From Apodemus sylvaticus (lineage: Eukaryota; Chordata; Mammalia; Rodentia; Muridae): a stretch of DNA of 64,000 nucleotides. Made by a program: the position numbers and the translations under genes. Below, piece by piece: positions 12,491-25,059 of this stretch (the first letter of the stretch is position 1; each line of letters begins with the position of its first letter). The stretch covers positions 33,158,925 through 33,222,924 of the forward strand of contig NC_067490.1 of the NCBI RefSeq assembly GCF_947179515.1. Reading direction: 5' to 3'. The notes under the pieces are model-generated. The model ran no database searches. It was not told where the DNA came from and saw only the letters and a list, made by a program, of their open reading frames with translations.

Positions 12491-13939
12491 TGATGCTCAG
12501 GAATTGAAAGATTCCTTCTTCACACTATGTCGTTCATAAGAAATAGTTGGCATAGCTATGAAATTAGGAAGGAAAATAGAAACCAATCACTAGCCAAGAT
12601 ATTAACAAAATGGATGTTTAAACCTTCTACACTAATTCTGCCATTCCACAGCTATGCCTCTAATAGAAAAACAACTCAAAAGGTAGCTAATTCAAAGATC
12701 CAGTTAACTGGATCTGGTTAATCTAGATTTTATTATTGCTAAACCATTTCATTACAAATTCTTATTGGTGTAATTGTTCCAGCTCCTACTCCATATGGTG
12801 CTTTCTGTCCTCTAAGCTCAGCTTACCCTGAGAAGAGCTCCCCCCACAGAGGCAGCCAGCCTGCTTAATCTTAGTGCTTCAAGGAAGATGGCATTTCAGT
12901 CTCCTGTTTGTGAGCTGGTACCTTTTCCTATATTTTTATTTTTAAATATCCAATTTTATTTCCCCCCCTTTCATGTCCTCATCTCAGACACCATTAAAAA
13001 ATGTGACGGAAAGAGATTCTTTTCCCATAGAAATTCTCACACATAGGAATCCAGCCAGCCTTTCATTTTCCTGGTTGCCTGCCTGTCTGCTATATTGGAA
13101 ATGAGGGAAAGTGAAAAGTAGAAAGCAACCAGTTTCTGCTGAAGGGAACAAATTCTACAGTTATGAAGCTGTAAGGAAAAGCACAATGCGAAACAATCTT
13201 CGTATCAGGGAAGAAAGCAATTCTCAGCAGGAAAGGCGAACAGGAAATCTTAGAAAACATTCAAAATGGGCAGTAATGGCAGAAAGGCATGATGGGACTT
13301 TCTACTGTAAGGTGAACCATATGTCCTGCAGGAGAAGGACTTGAGAACTCTTGAGATTAGTTATTGGGAGTGCATTATCACCCCACCTCCCTCTTCTGAG
13401 CTTTTATAGCTTCTACTCAGGCCTTCTAACTTTTTGTCAGAACAGCAAGGAAAGGTACCTGCGATGTCATTAATTAAGATGCCATTTATAGCACTACTGT
13501 GAAGGATAATCACTTGTTAGCTTGAGATGGGAACTCAGGACTTAAAATATTTACATGGCAAGCTCTCTGCTATGATGTTAAAGGCTCTAATTCAAACTGA
13601 TGACAGAAAGAAGCCAGACCTTTGAAAGAAAGCAAATACCTTTCAAATTTCAGCAGGATTTGAAATTAATTAATGGGCTGCAACAACTAATAATTCTTTC
13701 TGACTTCATATCTTCTTATCAGTTGTTCTCTACAAAACAGATAGAGTCTTATTACTTACATCGCATTGGAAAGTGTAAAAAGGACAGCATAGACTTAACA
13801 AGAATCTTTCCTTTATACTCAGGAAAGTTGATAGCCATGACTTAAAGCAAAAGAGGCTTGGATTGACTTAGTATCAGCTTTTAAAGATGCTGCAAATTCT
13901 CCTCCTCTATATCACGGTAACGAAGAGATACTAATAGCA
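12491..13939. other. No gene or repeat recognised
   Basis: Ordinary AT-rich sequence. Open frames at 13,111-13,344 and 13,600-13,845 have no recognisable protein features. Confidence 0.5.
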
Positions 13940-14075
13940 TCTCAGGAGTTGAGAATGTGTCAAGGATCATCTTTCTTTAACGGATGAGAAAATGGAGCCG
14001 AGACGCTTCTGTGATTTAGTTAAGATCAGATGTCAGTAAGTAAGCAATCTCAAAATCAGAGCCTTTCACTTCTCA
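13940..14075 (-). mobile_element. MIR SINE fragment, antisense
   Basis: 'cggatgagaaaatggagcc' corresponds to the reverse-strand MIR 'cagatgaggaaactgaggc'. It is followed by 'gtgatttagttaagatcaga' (MIR 'gtgacttgcccaaggtcaca') and a degenerate 'cagtaagtaag' block in the right order. Confidence 0.6.
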
Positions 14076-14172
14076 GTTGACAGTCCCAGCCAGAGGGTCA
14101 GTTCTCTGGATATTGTGTGAAAAAGAAACATGACAGCATCAAGGTCTGTGAGACCGCATTCTAGTATTTCAC

Positions 14173-14272
<100 letters not shown>

Positions 14273-14639
14273 GTGGGGTGGGGAAGGAAAGAGAACCTTT
14301 GTTCTCAAATAAGGTATTTTTCATAGTGTTATTTGAAAGGCCAAATTAAGAAATGGTTATTTGGAAAAGAAAAAGAAAAAAATACATGTCTGACAAGTAT
14401 ACCTTATACTATCCATATGGATAGATGCTCTGCACACTTGGCCAGCTCCTACAGATGTCTCCCTTACTCATGATACTGTCTTCCTGATTTTGTTATCCAT
14501 ACTTATTCACAAGCTTAGGGAACATATTATTTATTATCAGCTTGTGATAAATCAGCATGCTTCCCTCACCTTAGGCCAGGATGTGAGTCACCATTTTGTT
14601 CACTATATAATATTGTCTACATCAAACATCTGTTAGGGT

Positions 14640-14945
14640 ATTAGTTGCTTCTCTCATTGTTAATACAAAATGCTTAACAAACACAACTCAGAGAAGTAAG
14701 CTTATATTTTAGCTCACATTTTAAGTGTGTAGTCCACCAAAGAAAGGAGGTATAACATCGAGGTACTACATAGCTCATACTGTACAGAAGAGGTGTAGTA
14801 TCGCAAGTGGATCAAGTTGTCACAGCAGGACCTTGGGGCAGCTAGTCACATAGTGACTATAGTTAGGAAACAGAAAGAGATGACTTCCAGGATCCCATTT
14901 ACTTAATCCTTTTTATTCAGCTCAAGACCGCAACCTATGTGATAG
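14640..14945 (-). mobile_element. LTR-like (MaLR-related) repeat, antisense
   Basis: Starts at 'gtattagttgcttctctcat', the mirror image of a MaLR-type terminal 'aactaatac', and continues with a decayed body ending near 'ctcaagaccgcaacctatg'. It lies head to head with the plus-strand element that follows. The family is uncertain. Confidence 0.45.
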
Positions 14946-15345
14946 TGATACTGAGCTAGATAGTTCTACGTCAACCTGACAAAAGCTGAAGTCTTCTGAG
15001 AGGAGGGAAACTCAACTAAGAAAATGCCTGCATAAGAGGTGGCTGTAGGAAGTCCTGTGAGGCATTTTCTTAATTAGTGATAGATGGAGGAGGGCCCAGC
15101 CCATTGGGAATGGTACCATCCCTGCAATAGTGGTCCTTGGGTCTATAAGAAAGCAGGCTGAGCAAGTCATGGGAGCCAGTAAGCAGCATCCCTCAATGGC
15201 TTCTGCATTAGCCATTTTTGAGTTCCTGTCCTGGCTTCCTTCAATAATAGAATACTATGTGGAAGTATAAACTGAATAACCTCCTTCTCCCCCAAATGTC
15301 ATAACATTTTATTGCAGCAATAGAACCCCTAACTAAGACAGATAC
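14946..15345 (+). mobile_element. LTR-like rodent repeat (MaLR-related, family uncertain)
   Basis: Contains 'gtcaacctgacaaaagctga', 'tcttaattagtgatagatgg', 'ggagggcccagcccattggg', 'ctataagaaagcaggctgag' and a terminal 'cccctaactaagacag', in the order seen in a very common rodent LTR-type repeat. A 67-codon minus-strand frame at 15,012-15,215 lies inside it and is spurious. Confidence 0.65.
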
Positions 15346-16300
15346 CCACAGGCATGGCGAGCTTCCCTATATATGGGAACTTCTTATAAACATCTCTGCA
15401 AATATCCTCATGGAAATAGTTTCTATATTGAAGACTCCCCAAAATCTTAACAGGTCTAGTGTATTCAGAAAGCCTAAAGTTCAAAGTGTCTTCTCTGACT
15501 GAAGGCAATACCTTAACGGTGAGCCTCTGTAAAATTTTTTTAAATGAAGAATAAACCTTTAACATTCAAAATGGATGTATGAGAGGAAAGCGAGAAACCA
15601 TCAAACTGAAGTGTGGCTAACATCAAGAGAAAAAAAAAAAAACCACCACACCCTGAAGCTCCACGCCCAGTCTCTGGAGCTTCTAGAAGCACCACTTGGT
15701 CTCCATTGGGCACACACCGCCTCACCTTTCAGGTCTACACCCTGCAGCACATATGTATCTCTCTTGAATCATCTACACTTTATATCTCTATCTCCACTAT
15801 ATCTTTCTCTGGTAGACATAGCAAGGTGCTGGTATATTCAACTTCCTCGGGTTGCTAATGTACTTTAGCAACACACAGCCTTAGAGACAGGTACAACCAA
15901 ACAGACTCTTTCAGGAAATCTGACCCTGCTCCATTTGCTTGATTTTAGCAGCTTTCTGAAACTTGGTTCAAGACTCTGAAACCCTGTAAGTCTTGCATTT
16001 TATTTGTTTTCAAAAGATGTACCAGGTGCATGATAACCTCCATATTCTGCTGCTAGCTCCAAATACAGTCTGGTCCTCTTCGATCACAGTTGTAGTGGTT
16101 TCTGTTTACCTTAGCTGACAAAACTAGGAAAACCACACCTGCAGTGTTGTTGTCAAGCAAGGGATCCCTTAGCTGCATCCTCAAACCACATTCTGTCTTT
16201 TCAAAGGAACTTGCACTTTTAAAAGTAGAAGCTATGGATGGTTCGGGTCTTGCTGTCAGTAAAGATTGTGAAGGTTTTCTTTAGCTGTAGTAATCTCTTT
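15346..16300. other. No gene seen
   Basis: Unassigned sequence with a poly(A) run near 15,631-15,643. Overlapping open frames at 15,540-15,868 have no protein-family signal. Confidence 0.5.
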
Positions 16301-17175
16301 AAGAATATGTTTGTCCATCTTAAAAAATGCTCAGCTTCATTAGTCATCAGGGAAATGCAAATTAAAACAACCCTGAAATTTCACCTTACACCAGTCAGAA
16401 TGGCTAAGATTAAAAACTCAGGAGACAGCAGGTGTTGGCGAGGATGTGGAGAAAGAGGAACACTCCTCCACTGCTGGTGGGGTTGCAAATTGGTACAACC
16501 ACTCTGGAAATCAGTCTGGCGGTTCCTCAGAAAACTGGGTGACACTTCCAAAACATCCTGCTATACCACTCCTGGGCATATACCCAGAGGATTCCCCAGC
16601 ATGTAAGGATATATGTTCCACTATGTTCATAGCAGCCCTATTTATAATTGCCAGAAGATGGAAAGAACCCAGGTATCCCTCAACAGAAGAATGGATGCAA
16701 AAAATGTGGTATATATACACACTGGAGTACTCTTCAGCCATTAGAAACAATGAATTCATGAAATTGTTAGGCAAATGGATGGAGCTGGAGAACATCATAC
16801 TAAGTGAGATAACCCAGTCTCAAAAGATCAATCATGGTATGCACTCACTAATAAGTGGATATTAGCTTGGAAAACTGGAATACCCAAAACATAATCCACA
16901 CATCAAATGAGGTACAAGAAGAACGGAGAAGTGGCCCCTGGTTCTGTAAAGACTCAGTGTAGCAGTATAAGGCAAAACCAGAACAGGGAAGTAGGAAGGG
17001 GTGGATGGGAAAACAGGGAGAGAGAAGGGGGCTTATGTGACTTTCGGGGAGTGGGGGGCCAGAATGGGGGAAATCACTTGAAATGTAAATAAAAATATAT
17101 CGAATAAAAAAACCCACTGAATAAACAAGATGCATTTATCCTCAAAAAAAAAAAAAAAAAAAGAATATGTTTTGT
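16301..17175 (+). mobile_element. LINE-1, 5'-truncated, with TSD and probable 3' transduction
   Basis: The element starts about 16,315 inside the last part of ORF2. It continues through the 3' UTR with its purine-rich tract (about 16,980-17,060) to the L1 terminus 'atatatcgaataaaaa' at about 17,097-17,112. Target-site duplications flank it: 'aagaatatgtttgt' at 16,301-16,314 and 'aagaatatgttttgt' at 17,161-17,175. Between the L1 terminus and the long poly(A) (17,144-17,162) lie 31 non-L1 bases with an AATAAA at 17,120-17,125. The truncation and poly(A)/TSD structure are hallmarks of target-primed reverse transcription. Confidence 0.92.
16319..16865 (+). pseudogene. LINE-1 ORF2 C-terminal remnant, frameshifted
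   Basis: Encodes the end of ORF2p, the L1 endonuclease/reverse transcriptase. It begins near 'KKCSASLVIREMQ' and includes the zinc-knuckle region 'CWRGCGERGTLLHCWW' (three Cys and one His visible) and the terminal 'HGMHSLISGY' before the stop at 16,863-16,865. The frame changes at about 16,543, after 'RFLRKLG', so one stretch continues to 16,606 out of frame while the true C-terminus is read from a second frame. Endonuclease and reverse transcriptase domains are absent through 5' truncation. It makes no active protein. Confidence 0.9.
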
Positions 17176-17181
17176 CTAAAC

Positions 17182-17312
17182 CAGTGGTTCTCAAATCTCC
17201 CTAATGATGCAACTCTTGAATATTGTTCTTTTGTTGTCATGACCCCCAACCATAAAATAATTTTCACTGCTACTTCATAACTGTAATTTTTCTAGTGTTA
17301 TGAATTGTGATG
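17182..17312 (+). mobile_element. URR1-type hAT non-autonomous element, left part
   Basis: Begins with the terminal repeat 'cagtggttctcaa' and carries 'catgacccccaaccataaaa' and 'gctacttcataactgtaatt', a recognisable rodent MITE-like sequence. It stops at 'gttatgaattgtgatg', where an unrelated segment begins. Confidence 0.75.
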
Positions 17313-17766
17313 GATGTGGAAGTCAACTATGTGAAGGAAAAAGTGGGCTGGAGAGGGAGGTGCCACAGGCTCCAGGAACTCCTCAGAGTCCTGATCTGCC
17401 ACACACTGCATTAGATCGAAGGCAGCTCCTAGCCCATAAGTGAGACAGCGAAAAGGATCCAAAGCCAGGGTGGTGACTGCTTCCTGTCTTCACAGCAGTC
17501 CTAAGAGGTGACAATGTCCTTCCTTACCTTCTCCTTCTGAGCAATCTCATGAGGAAAGCTTTCACTGAAGCCTATGATGGTAGGACAAATACAGTTATCT
17601 GAGGATTTAGGGGCTTGGGATTCCTTCAAACACTGTATTTAAACTTATGTGCTGTGCAGTAAGAACAGATCTGCAACCTGATAATTGTCCTCCAGACTCA
17701 GATTACCAGGATTCATCATGTGAGTCCATCACCTCTCATCCATCTCCTCAGTCCTGTTCCCAAAGT
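17313..17766. other. Unassigned insert inside the URR1-type element (about 454 bp)
   Basis: The element's text breaks at about 17,312 and resumes at 17,767. The intervening DNA has no open frame and no poly(A), and I recognise no family. Near-duplicate sequences flank it ('tgaattgtgatg' at 17,301 and 'tgattcataatg' at about 17,766), but these may simply be the element's own sequence. Confidence 0.5.
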
Positions 17767-17872
17767 GATTCATAATGTAAATATTTGATATGTAGGATAC
17801 ATCATATGTGAGCCTTGTGAACATGTTGTTCAATTTCAAAGGGGTCATGATCCACAGGTTGAGAATCACCAT
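17767..17872 (+). mobile_element. URR1-type hAT non-autonomous element, right part
   Basis: Resumes with 'cataatgtaaatatttgata' and continues with 'aaaggggtcatgatccacag' to the inverted terminal repeat 'ttgagaatcacca' (partner of 'cagtggttctcaa'). The adjoining 8-mers 'gtctaaac' (left) and 'ttctgaac' (right) match at 6 of 8 positions, consistent with a decayed hAT target duplication. Confidence 0.75.
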
Positions 17873-18309
17873 TCTGAACCATCATAGTCATAAATTTTAC
17901 ACTTTATCCCTTCCTTATTGTAATATATAGCATATTAAAGCTGGTGTGCTATGCTGCCTCGAATAGTCTTCCACTAAACCAATCAGGCAATTAGTTTTTA
18001 AACTCAGTCTCAGTGAAATTTTTAGGACATGAGCAGAATGCAGTCAGAGTCTTTGCCAGAGCATAATACCCATGGTGTCTAGCCTGGCTCTAGGTAGAAT
18101 TTCACATATGAAACTTCATGGCCCTTCTTGCTGCTGTGAGTTTCTTTTGGGCATTCTGGTCCACTGAATTCCCATCAGAATGGCCCAATAAGCTCTGCTT
18201 AAACCATTGTTGGGTTTCTCTCGTTTGCAACACAAACCTGTTCCAAAGGCTTATCAACCATTTGGCCAACTTTCTCACAATAACACAGCACGAAGTCCTA
18301 ATGCTCTGT
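17873..18309. other. No gene seen
   Basis: Unassigned sequence. The 76-codon frame at 18,118-18,348 has no recognisable family. Confidence 0.5.
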
Positions 18310-18700
18310 ATTAGTTGCTTTTATTGTGACAAATACTTGACAACTTAAGAAAGGAAGGGCTTATTACTCATAATTTAAGGGTATAATCCATCCGTTCTAG
18401 GAAAAAGAGAGAGTGGTTATTGCACAAGAAGTATAAGGCAGTAAATCACATTGTGTCTGCAGTCAGAAAGCAGACAGGTGACTTCTGGTGCTATACTCTA
18501 TTTAAGAGTCTTTTAATTCACTCTAGACCACAATCCTATGGGTGAGCACTACTGACATTTGAGGACTATCTTCCCACTTCTACTGAACCTCTATTGAAAT
18601 ACTCTTACAGACTTTCCCAAAGGTTTGTCTCCTTGGTGGTTTCAAGTCCCATAAAGTACACAATCAAGATTAACCTAGGGACGTACCTAGTCCCTTACCA
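18310..18700 (-). mobile_element. LTR-like (MaLR-related) repeat, antisense
   Basis: Opens with 'gtattagttgcttttattgt' and ends with 'cacaatcaagattaac', the reverse complement of the 'gttaatc...attgtc' start seen in the plus-strand element at 21,426. It is therefore probably the same family in opposite orientation. Confidence 0.5.
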
Positions 18701-20389
18701 GTGGTAATTTAGGCCATTAGATTGACAGCTGCATTATCACAATGTTCATATCCAACTGACCTGGATTTTACTTACTAGTAGCTCCAAAATGCAAGAGCAG
18801 TAACATTGGCAAGCTCTGTATGCTTAAGGGAGGCCTTAAAGTGTTTCCTTTAAATGAAAAAAAGGAAAGTTCAGTAACATATTATTAGAGAGCACATTCA
18901 TATAACTTTTGCTATAGTATATTACTATAATTTTTCTGCTTTATTATTGTTGTTTGTTAATCTACTCCTGTCCCTAATACATAAATTAAGCTTAATCGTT
19001 GTTTGGGAAAAAGACACAGCATCAATAGCACTTCAGCACTTAAACATCCCCTGGAGATCTCAGAGCTATCCCCTGCAGATGAGGCCGACCACTGTATTCA
19101 TGTTCTAAGAAGATGAAGGGAAGCATTTTAAAGTAAGCATGTAAAAAGAATTGCATACCTCCCGGAAAGCAATCCCCATGCATCAACTCTTTCCTCTGCT
19201 GGTTATGTGCTCTAAAATCCCTTTCAAAGGAACCATTTGTGCTTCTGACATTAATGGTAAGATAGGCTCAAGCCTTTATAGATGAAGAAAATAGCTATGA
19301 GGATTTTTGTCAGTACAGTATTGTAGCTATTACAGATTTTCAATTAACCTTTGTTCCTGCTTGGCAAATACCATAATGGTCAGACTCCAGCACTGTATTG
19401 TATGACACAGTATATAAGATACAGCCAAAGGTTTAACTAAGATTGGAAAACATTTTTAAGATAAAGAAATTGTCTCAGTTTTCCACTTGTTCAGAAAGGA
19501 TGATGAAAAAAGAAAAATTTCTCTATCTGACATATAAATATCTACTATCACTCAATGCAGAATTATTATTAATTTATTCAAGCATAATGTCATCACCAAG
19601 CTATACTTAGTCCAGTACAAGTACAAGGCTTCCCTTAGTTGTAATATAAATCGCACAGAGGAAACATTTTTCTTTCATAACCCACAACATTTTTATATAT
19701 AATAGAAGCTCAGACTTATACTATATACTAATAAACAGTAGGAAAGGCATAAAATTATTTTTTTCTAGAATCAGCTTCCAGAATTCTGGATATATGGCTC
19801 ACTAGAGTTCTGCATAAAAATTTAATATATCATTCTATAAGATGATGTCAGTTACCATATTTACTACTCCCTGTTGTCAGAAAGGTCAAGAAAGACCAGG
19901 TGAAAAACCCATAGGACCACAAACTCATGGAATGCTTTAATAGTTACTGCTTTTACCTTATCACCAGCTACTGAACTATGTTCTGTTCTCTGGAAGCCAA
20001 GATTTCACTAACCTCTGGAAGCTGTTGATTACTCTGAAAGCTCATGAAACAGCCCTGTGAGCAGATTTTCTTTATTTCAGATATAGATCTTTAATGAAAG
20101 ATAAAATGTTCTTCCTTAATATGCTAGATGATATGATTCCAGTCTTCACTTATTTCCCCCAACAAATTATCTTATTTCTTTGAAATGTTAAATTCTGATA
20201 CTGAATCTTGAGTGGTTTAATGACACTCCAACAGGTACTGCTTACATGGAGAATTCAAATGTTGCCGAACAAAAAGTTCTTACAAAGAGATAACAATGAG
20301 AAACATTATCTGGCTTAACTTATCTTTGCTTATTCCCAAAATAGGAAAAAGACCATCAAGAATAGCTTTATGGTTATGATGAGAAAGGC
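18701..20389. other. No gene or repeat recognised
   Basis: AT-rich, apparently single-copy DNA. I see no coding, RNA or array signal. Confidence 0.5.
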
Positions 20390-20880
20390 CCCTCCAAATA
20401 AACACATATTTTGGTGTCTAATAACCCTGGTCCCTAGGAGGTAGTATTAATGAGAAGGGATTGAATCTTCAGATTACTAACTCCATTGATAGGTAAGCTA
20501 CTGAATCATTCATATTGACTATTACTATTATTATTATTATTATTATTATTATTCATATTACTATTACTGCCTATTACCTCTGTCTAATTCCTAGCCTCAT
20601 CTTCCGTTTCTATCTCCTCCTCCCTTTCTTTCTCCCTCTAGTTCCTTTGTTCTCTGTTAGCTAGCTGCTAAGGAATAGCAGCCTTGTGTACCATGCGCTC
20701 CTCTGCCATGATGGTGCAGTTCACCAGAGGCCCTGGGAGAAGAAGGACAGAGGTAATCATGAACCAAAATCTTTATCACATGAGCCAAATAGACAAGGTT
20801 TTCATTTAAAGTGATTTTTTTTCAGGTTTCTGTCACTATGGAAGACAGCCTATAACACAAACAGCAAATGGATATCGTTT
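20390..20880 (+). mobile_element. Possible MaLR-type LTR with an internal (TTA)n array
   Basis: 'aggaggtagtattaatgaga' followed by 'gggattgaatct', and later 'ctctgccatgatggtgcagt', resemble MaLR LTR segments. A (TTA)n run of about 30 bases at 20,521-20,553 interrupts them. The assignment is tentative. Confidence 0.4.
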
Positions 20881-21425
20881 GGATATATTCAGAGAGTTTC
20901 ATGACAAGAGGCAGCTCAAATAGAGCTGCGAATTTTTCCGGAAATGAGGGAAGATAACAATTCCAAAAGCTGAAGATTGAAATAGCCATTCAATCTCTGC
21001 CTCTCTACAAAACATTGCTCCAGTGATTCGTGGTGAAATCAGGCGTGGGAGCAACAACCAGATCTGCCAAGAATAGATGCCGGTGAAGCCTAAAAGTTGT
21101 ATACTGACACAGTGAGCCTCCAACACCATGGACTGCTACAGGAGCTTGAGAGTGTAGACTTGACGTGAGGAAGGGGTGGCAACATGTCTTCACTTTTCCT
21201 CCTCTTTTCCTGCAGAAAATGATCTTCCTTCATGTCATCCACACAGACCTCACTAGAGCACTGTCATCTTAGATCAGAGGAGGTTAGGTGGGTGTGGATT
21301 TCTTCTCACCTCACAGTTGATCTCTCTTCTTCCATAACATGAAAGAGTGTGGAACGTGATCTTTTGCTTCCTTCTTTCCTGTCTAGCCTTTTAGAAGGCT
21401 TATTTGGGCTCAGGGCTTTCCCCAC
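20881..21425. other. No gene seen
   Basis: Unassigned. Two overlapping minus-strand frames (20,899-21,193) show no conserved motif. Confidence 0.5.
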
Positions 21426-21770
21426 TGTGATGGTTAATCAGAATTGTCAACTTGATAGGATTTAATGTCATCATGGAAACAAATATCTGAGCATGTCTAT
21501 TAAGGATTTTCTAGATTGGATTAACTGTGGTGGAAAGCACCACCTTAAGTGTGGTTGGCACAGCTCTATGACTTGGCTCCAGACCTAATAGAAAGGAGAG
21601 ACAGCATTTAATACCTTCTGCTTCCTGACTGTGGATGCAGCATGCCAGCTCCTGCCATGATAGATAACAACTCTCGAGCTGTGAGCCAACATTAACCTTT
21701 CCTTCTGTAAGTTACGTTTGTTGGGAGATTTTTATCACGGCAACAAGAGACTCAGTGTTGATAAGCTAGT
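21426..21770 (+). mobile_element. LTR-like rodent repeat (family uncertain)
   Basis: Starts 'tgtgatggttaatcagaatt', contains 'ttctgcttcctgactgtgga' and 'aactctcgagctgtgagcc', and ends near 'tttatcacggcaacaagag'. These are the ordered landmarks of a common rodent repeat with MaLR-like organisation. Confidence 0.6.
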
Positions 21771-23187
21771 GAGTGTCTGTGTGGAATCCAGACTCACTGT
21801 CAACCTCTTCCATGTATCATTTTGATAGGCAAAGGCTTTTTCATGATTATCTTTCCATAAACTGAATCACTGGGCCACATTCCCTCTTGAAAAGCTTTCT
21901 TTTGTCTGAGCTGTCCTTGCTGCATATGGTAGCCAGATACAGTCAGTACAAACTCTTCAAATCCCCATTCTTTCTTAGTAGACTCCGTCAGTTGTTATCC
22001 AGATTCCTCTGTCTCATCTTTTAAATTCTCTTTTGTCATTAAATCTCATATTCAATCATCCAAATTGTCCAAGCCATTGTCATCTTAGCATGCAATCTCC
22101 AAGTTTCTGTTCAAGATGGGTAGACGTGTTGTCCCTTTAAAAGGACCCATATTATTTTATGGCCATTCAGATTTCAGTTCTCACTTATTATTTGAAAAAA
22201 ATCAGAGCATTAGGATTTTACTAATAAAAAGTGTGTTCTTCCACAATGCAGTGTGTATCCAAATCTTGTACCATCTTGGCTTTGGGAAAATAAACAGCTG
22301 AGGCTTTTCAACTCCTGCCCTGTCAAAAAATCTTTTTCTCTGTTTTGGTGCTTACACTGATGCTATGAATGCTTTACACATTCTAATTTAGGTATAGGAG
22401 GAACAAGGTGAAAAATAATTTCTAGAAATGAAAAATAATCATGTGGTAGCTGTCTTGAGCATTCGGCCTGATGTCCTTTCTGCAGTTTAAGTGTTACATT
22501 GATTTAACTAGGACTGCTAGAAAGACGTGTTCCTTGCCCGGTACACATTGTGATGTGTACAATGCAGAGTCAGTGAGAACCTTTAAAAACACCCTTTAAT
22601 AGTCTGTCCATCTGCAATTCCCTTGTAGTTAGGATTTGCTTTAAGTGAGCAATTGGGATGTTCTGAGTTCTCTCTTACAGCAAACTTCTCACTGAAATTT
22701 GTGTCTTCTCCTCAATGTCCCCTTCAGAATCATGTACAAGGCAGAGTGGATGTCTCTCCTCTATGCATAAAGCATATCAAATAGTACCACACAAGACTCA
22801 TGTTGACTGTCAATTCAGAGTTATAATTCATGTACAGTTCAGAACTTGGGGTCTGAAAGGATCTTAGAAATTATGAAAGGTATCTGTGGGAAAAGGACCA
22901 AGCGGGTAAGAAACAATACAATCATATGAAGAATTCTAAGAAACCCAAATCCAGCAACCAGAGATAGTTCATTGCCCAGCCCAGAAGCATATATACAGTG
23001 CTAGAGCCAATCCCAAGCCCCTAAATCCTTAACCAATCATTTCTTGTTACCTCTTCACAGTACTCCAATGAAAGCCTTGACTAATGAGGTAACTCAGAAG
23101 GTGCTGGGGCAGAGTATCATCATCTGGGAGGACTTCCATGAAGACTAGCCACCACTCTGGCCTCTGTTCCTTTTTGCACTGTCTCAC

Positions 23188-23225
<38 letters not shown>

Positions 23226-25059
23226 ACACGCACTTCTGTGTGCAACGGGTGCCATCTTAGATCTAATGTCCTGTACAGCAGATGAGGACTCTTTGAGGAG
23301 TCACAGGAGCATGTGGCCCTCGATCTCTATCCCACTTTTTTTTTCCTTTTGTGGGTTTGCTTTAAGTGACAAAAGACCTTATCTCTCTAAGTTTCCCCAC
23401 ACTTCAATAGTGTCATACTAAGAAGCAAGATTTTAACACATGGAAATGGGGTGGAGAATTCCAGGCCTAAATGCCATCAGTTGAGTTTGCTTGCCTTTTG
23501 AGTGCCCATTCTGCTAAGTGGTGGGACAGAAATATTTTTCAATTAAACTTCTTTCCTAAAATTTGTCTCTAAGGGTATATACATACCCTGTTATAGCAGA
23601 AAGGTTACAATTATCAAAATAAGAAATGGTTAAAACTTGTGTGCTATGTCTATGAAATGTAATTTCCAGGTCACCAAAAAAGCTGCATATATATGAGTTA
23701 GCGTGGGTTCTGAAGAGAAGTTCATGGTTCTAGGCAGACTCGAGAAATAGAAAAGACTGATGTTTATGCAGTTTTTTTTCTGTAAATATCAACACTGGTA
23801 ATGTAGTTCTTCTGGTGTTCTAAAGCTCAGAAAAAGTACAGTGGCTGAGGGAATCCCAAATCATTTCTACCACAGCCAAATATTGGCTGAGAAGAAATTG
23901 GCACCAACTACAGAACAGCCCACATAGATGAAGAAGAAAGAAATAGTGTGTGATAACAAAGCTAAACATGTTCTCCCTATAGTAGCTTCTCCTCCAGTCA
24001 GTTGAGTAGCTTAGCTAAGCAAACTGAACATTTCATTAGAGGTGTATTTTCTTCTCGACATTCAAAACTACTGCATGGATAGGTCAACTCTAAGAGAAAG
24101 CCTTGAAACATGTATTTGTATATTTGTTTAAGTAACCAGTTACTTTTTAAAAAGCAATGCTGATTGCTGGCCTATGTACAACATGCAGACATTCCCTAGG
24201 ATGCAATAAGATAGTGCAGGAGGTTGCATGGGCAGCAGGGGTTAACAAGAGCCTTGGAGCTCCAGAAACAAAGGCCAGCCCTTGCCTCTATAACCTCACT
24301 GCCTCGGTCTCACCCCCACCTGGGCCTTGACCTCCAGAGCTCTGACCCAGAGCAGCATGCAACCTAGATTCTGCTTTGTTATTGCTGACTATGAGTCCTG
24401 ACTCTGGTTCGCCTGGAAACAGCAAATCTAGAGCAAGCAATTGCTGCCTCTGTGCCCATGCCAAAATTAGCCATAGAATTTTGGGTCTTGAGGACAAATG
24501 ACTATAAAAAAATCAAAACATAAACTGTTATGTAATTTATTAAAAAATATGTGATTTCATATAAATTGTACAAGTTTGCCAAGTTATCAACAGTAGCATC
24601 AGCTTAAAGCTCATATGTCTGGCCTGATTAAAGGTTCAGTTTTTAAATCTCACTCTTTCTGTGCTGTCCACAAAGTCCTCACACACATGAGATGTGGCCA
24701 GTATAATCCTTATTTTATAGAGGCTTCATTGAGATTTAATGAATATGTTTGATATTCATTTCAGTTATCAGAAAAAGGATTTCTAGAACAACTCAAGTTA
24801 TTTTAAGTACTGCTTTCTCTGTTGCCTATGTGATGAAGTCTAAATGCAGAAAAGTATTTCCAATATTAGTAAATGAGTTATACTATTCTGGGATTATACA
24901 CTTCACATATATAATGTCTTGTTAATATTTTGGAGTTGTTTACATTTTAATATGATACTCTTTTGAATATATTTTATAAAGAAAAACATAAAATAAAAGG
25001 TTCACCCATTTATTTCTCCCTCTTTTTTACAGTTAATTATTCCCTGGGGAAGGTCAGTG
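21771..25059. other. No gene seen; (TG)n at 23191-23222
   Basis: Contains a (TG)16 microsatellite and otherwise unassigned sequence. No long or conserved open frame. Confidence 0.5.
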
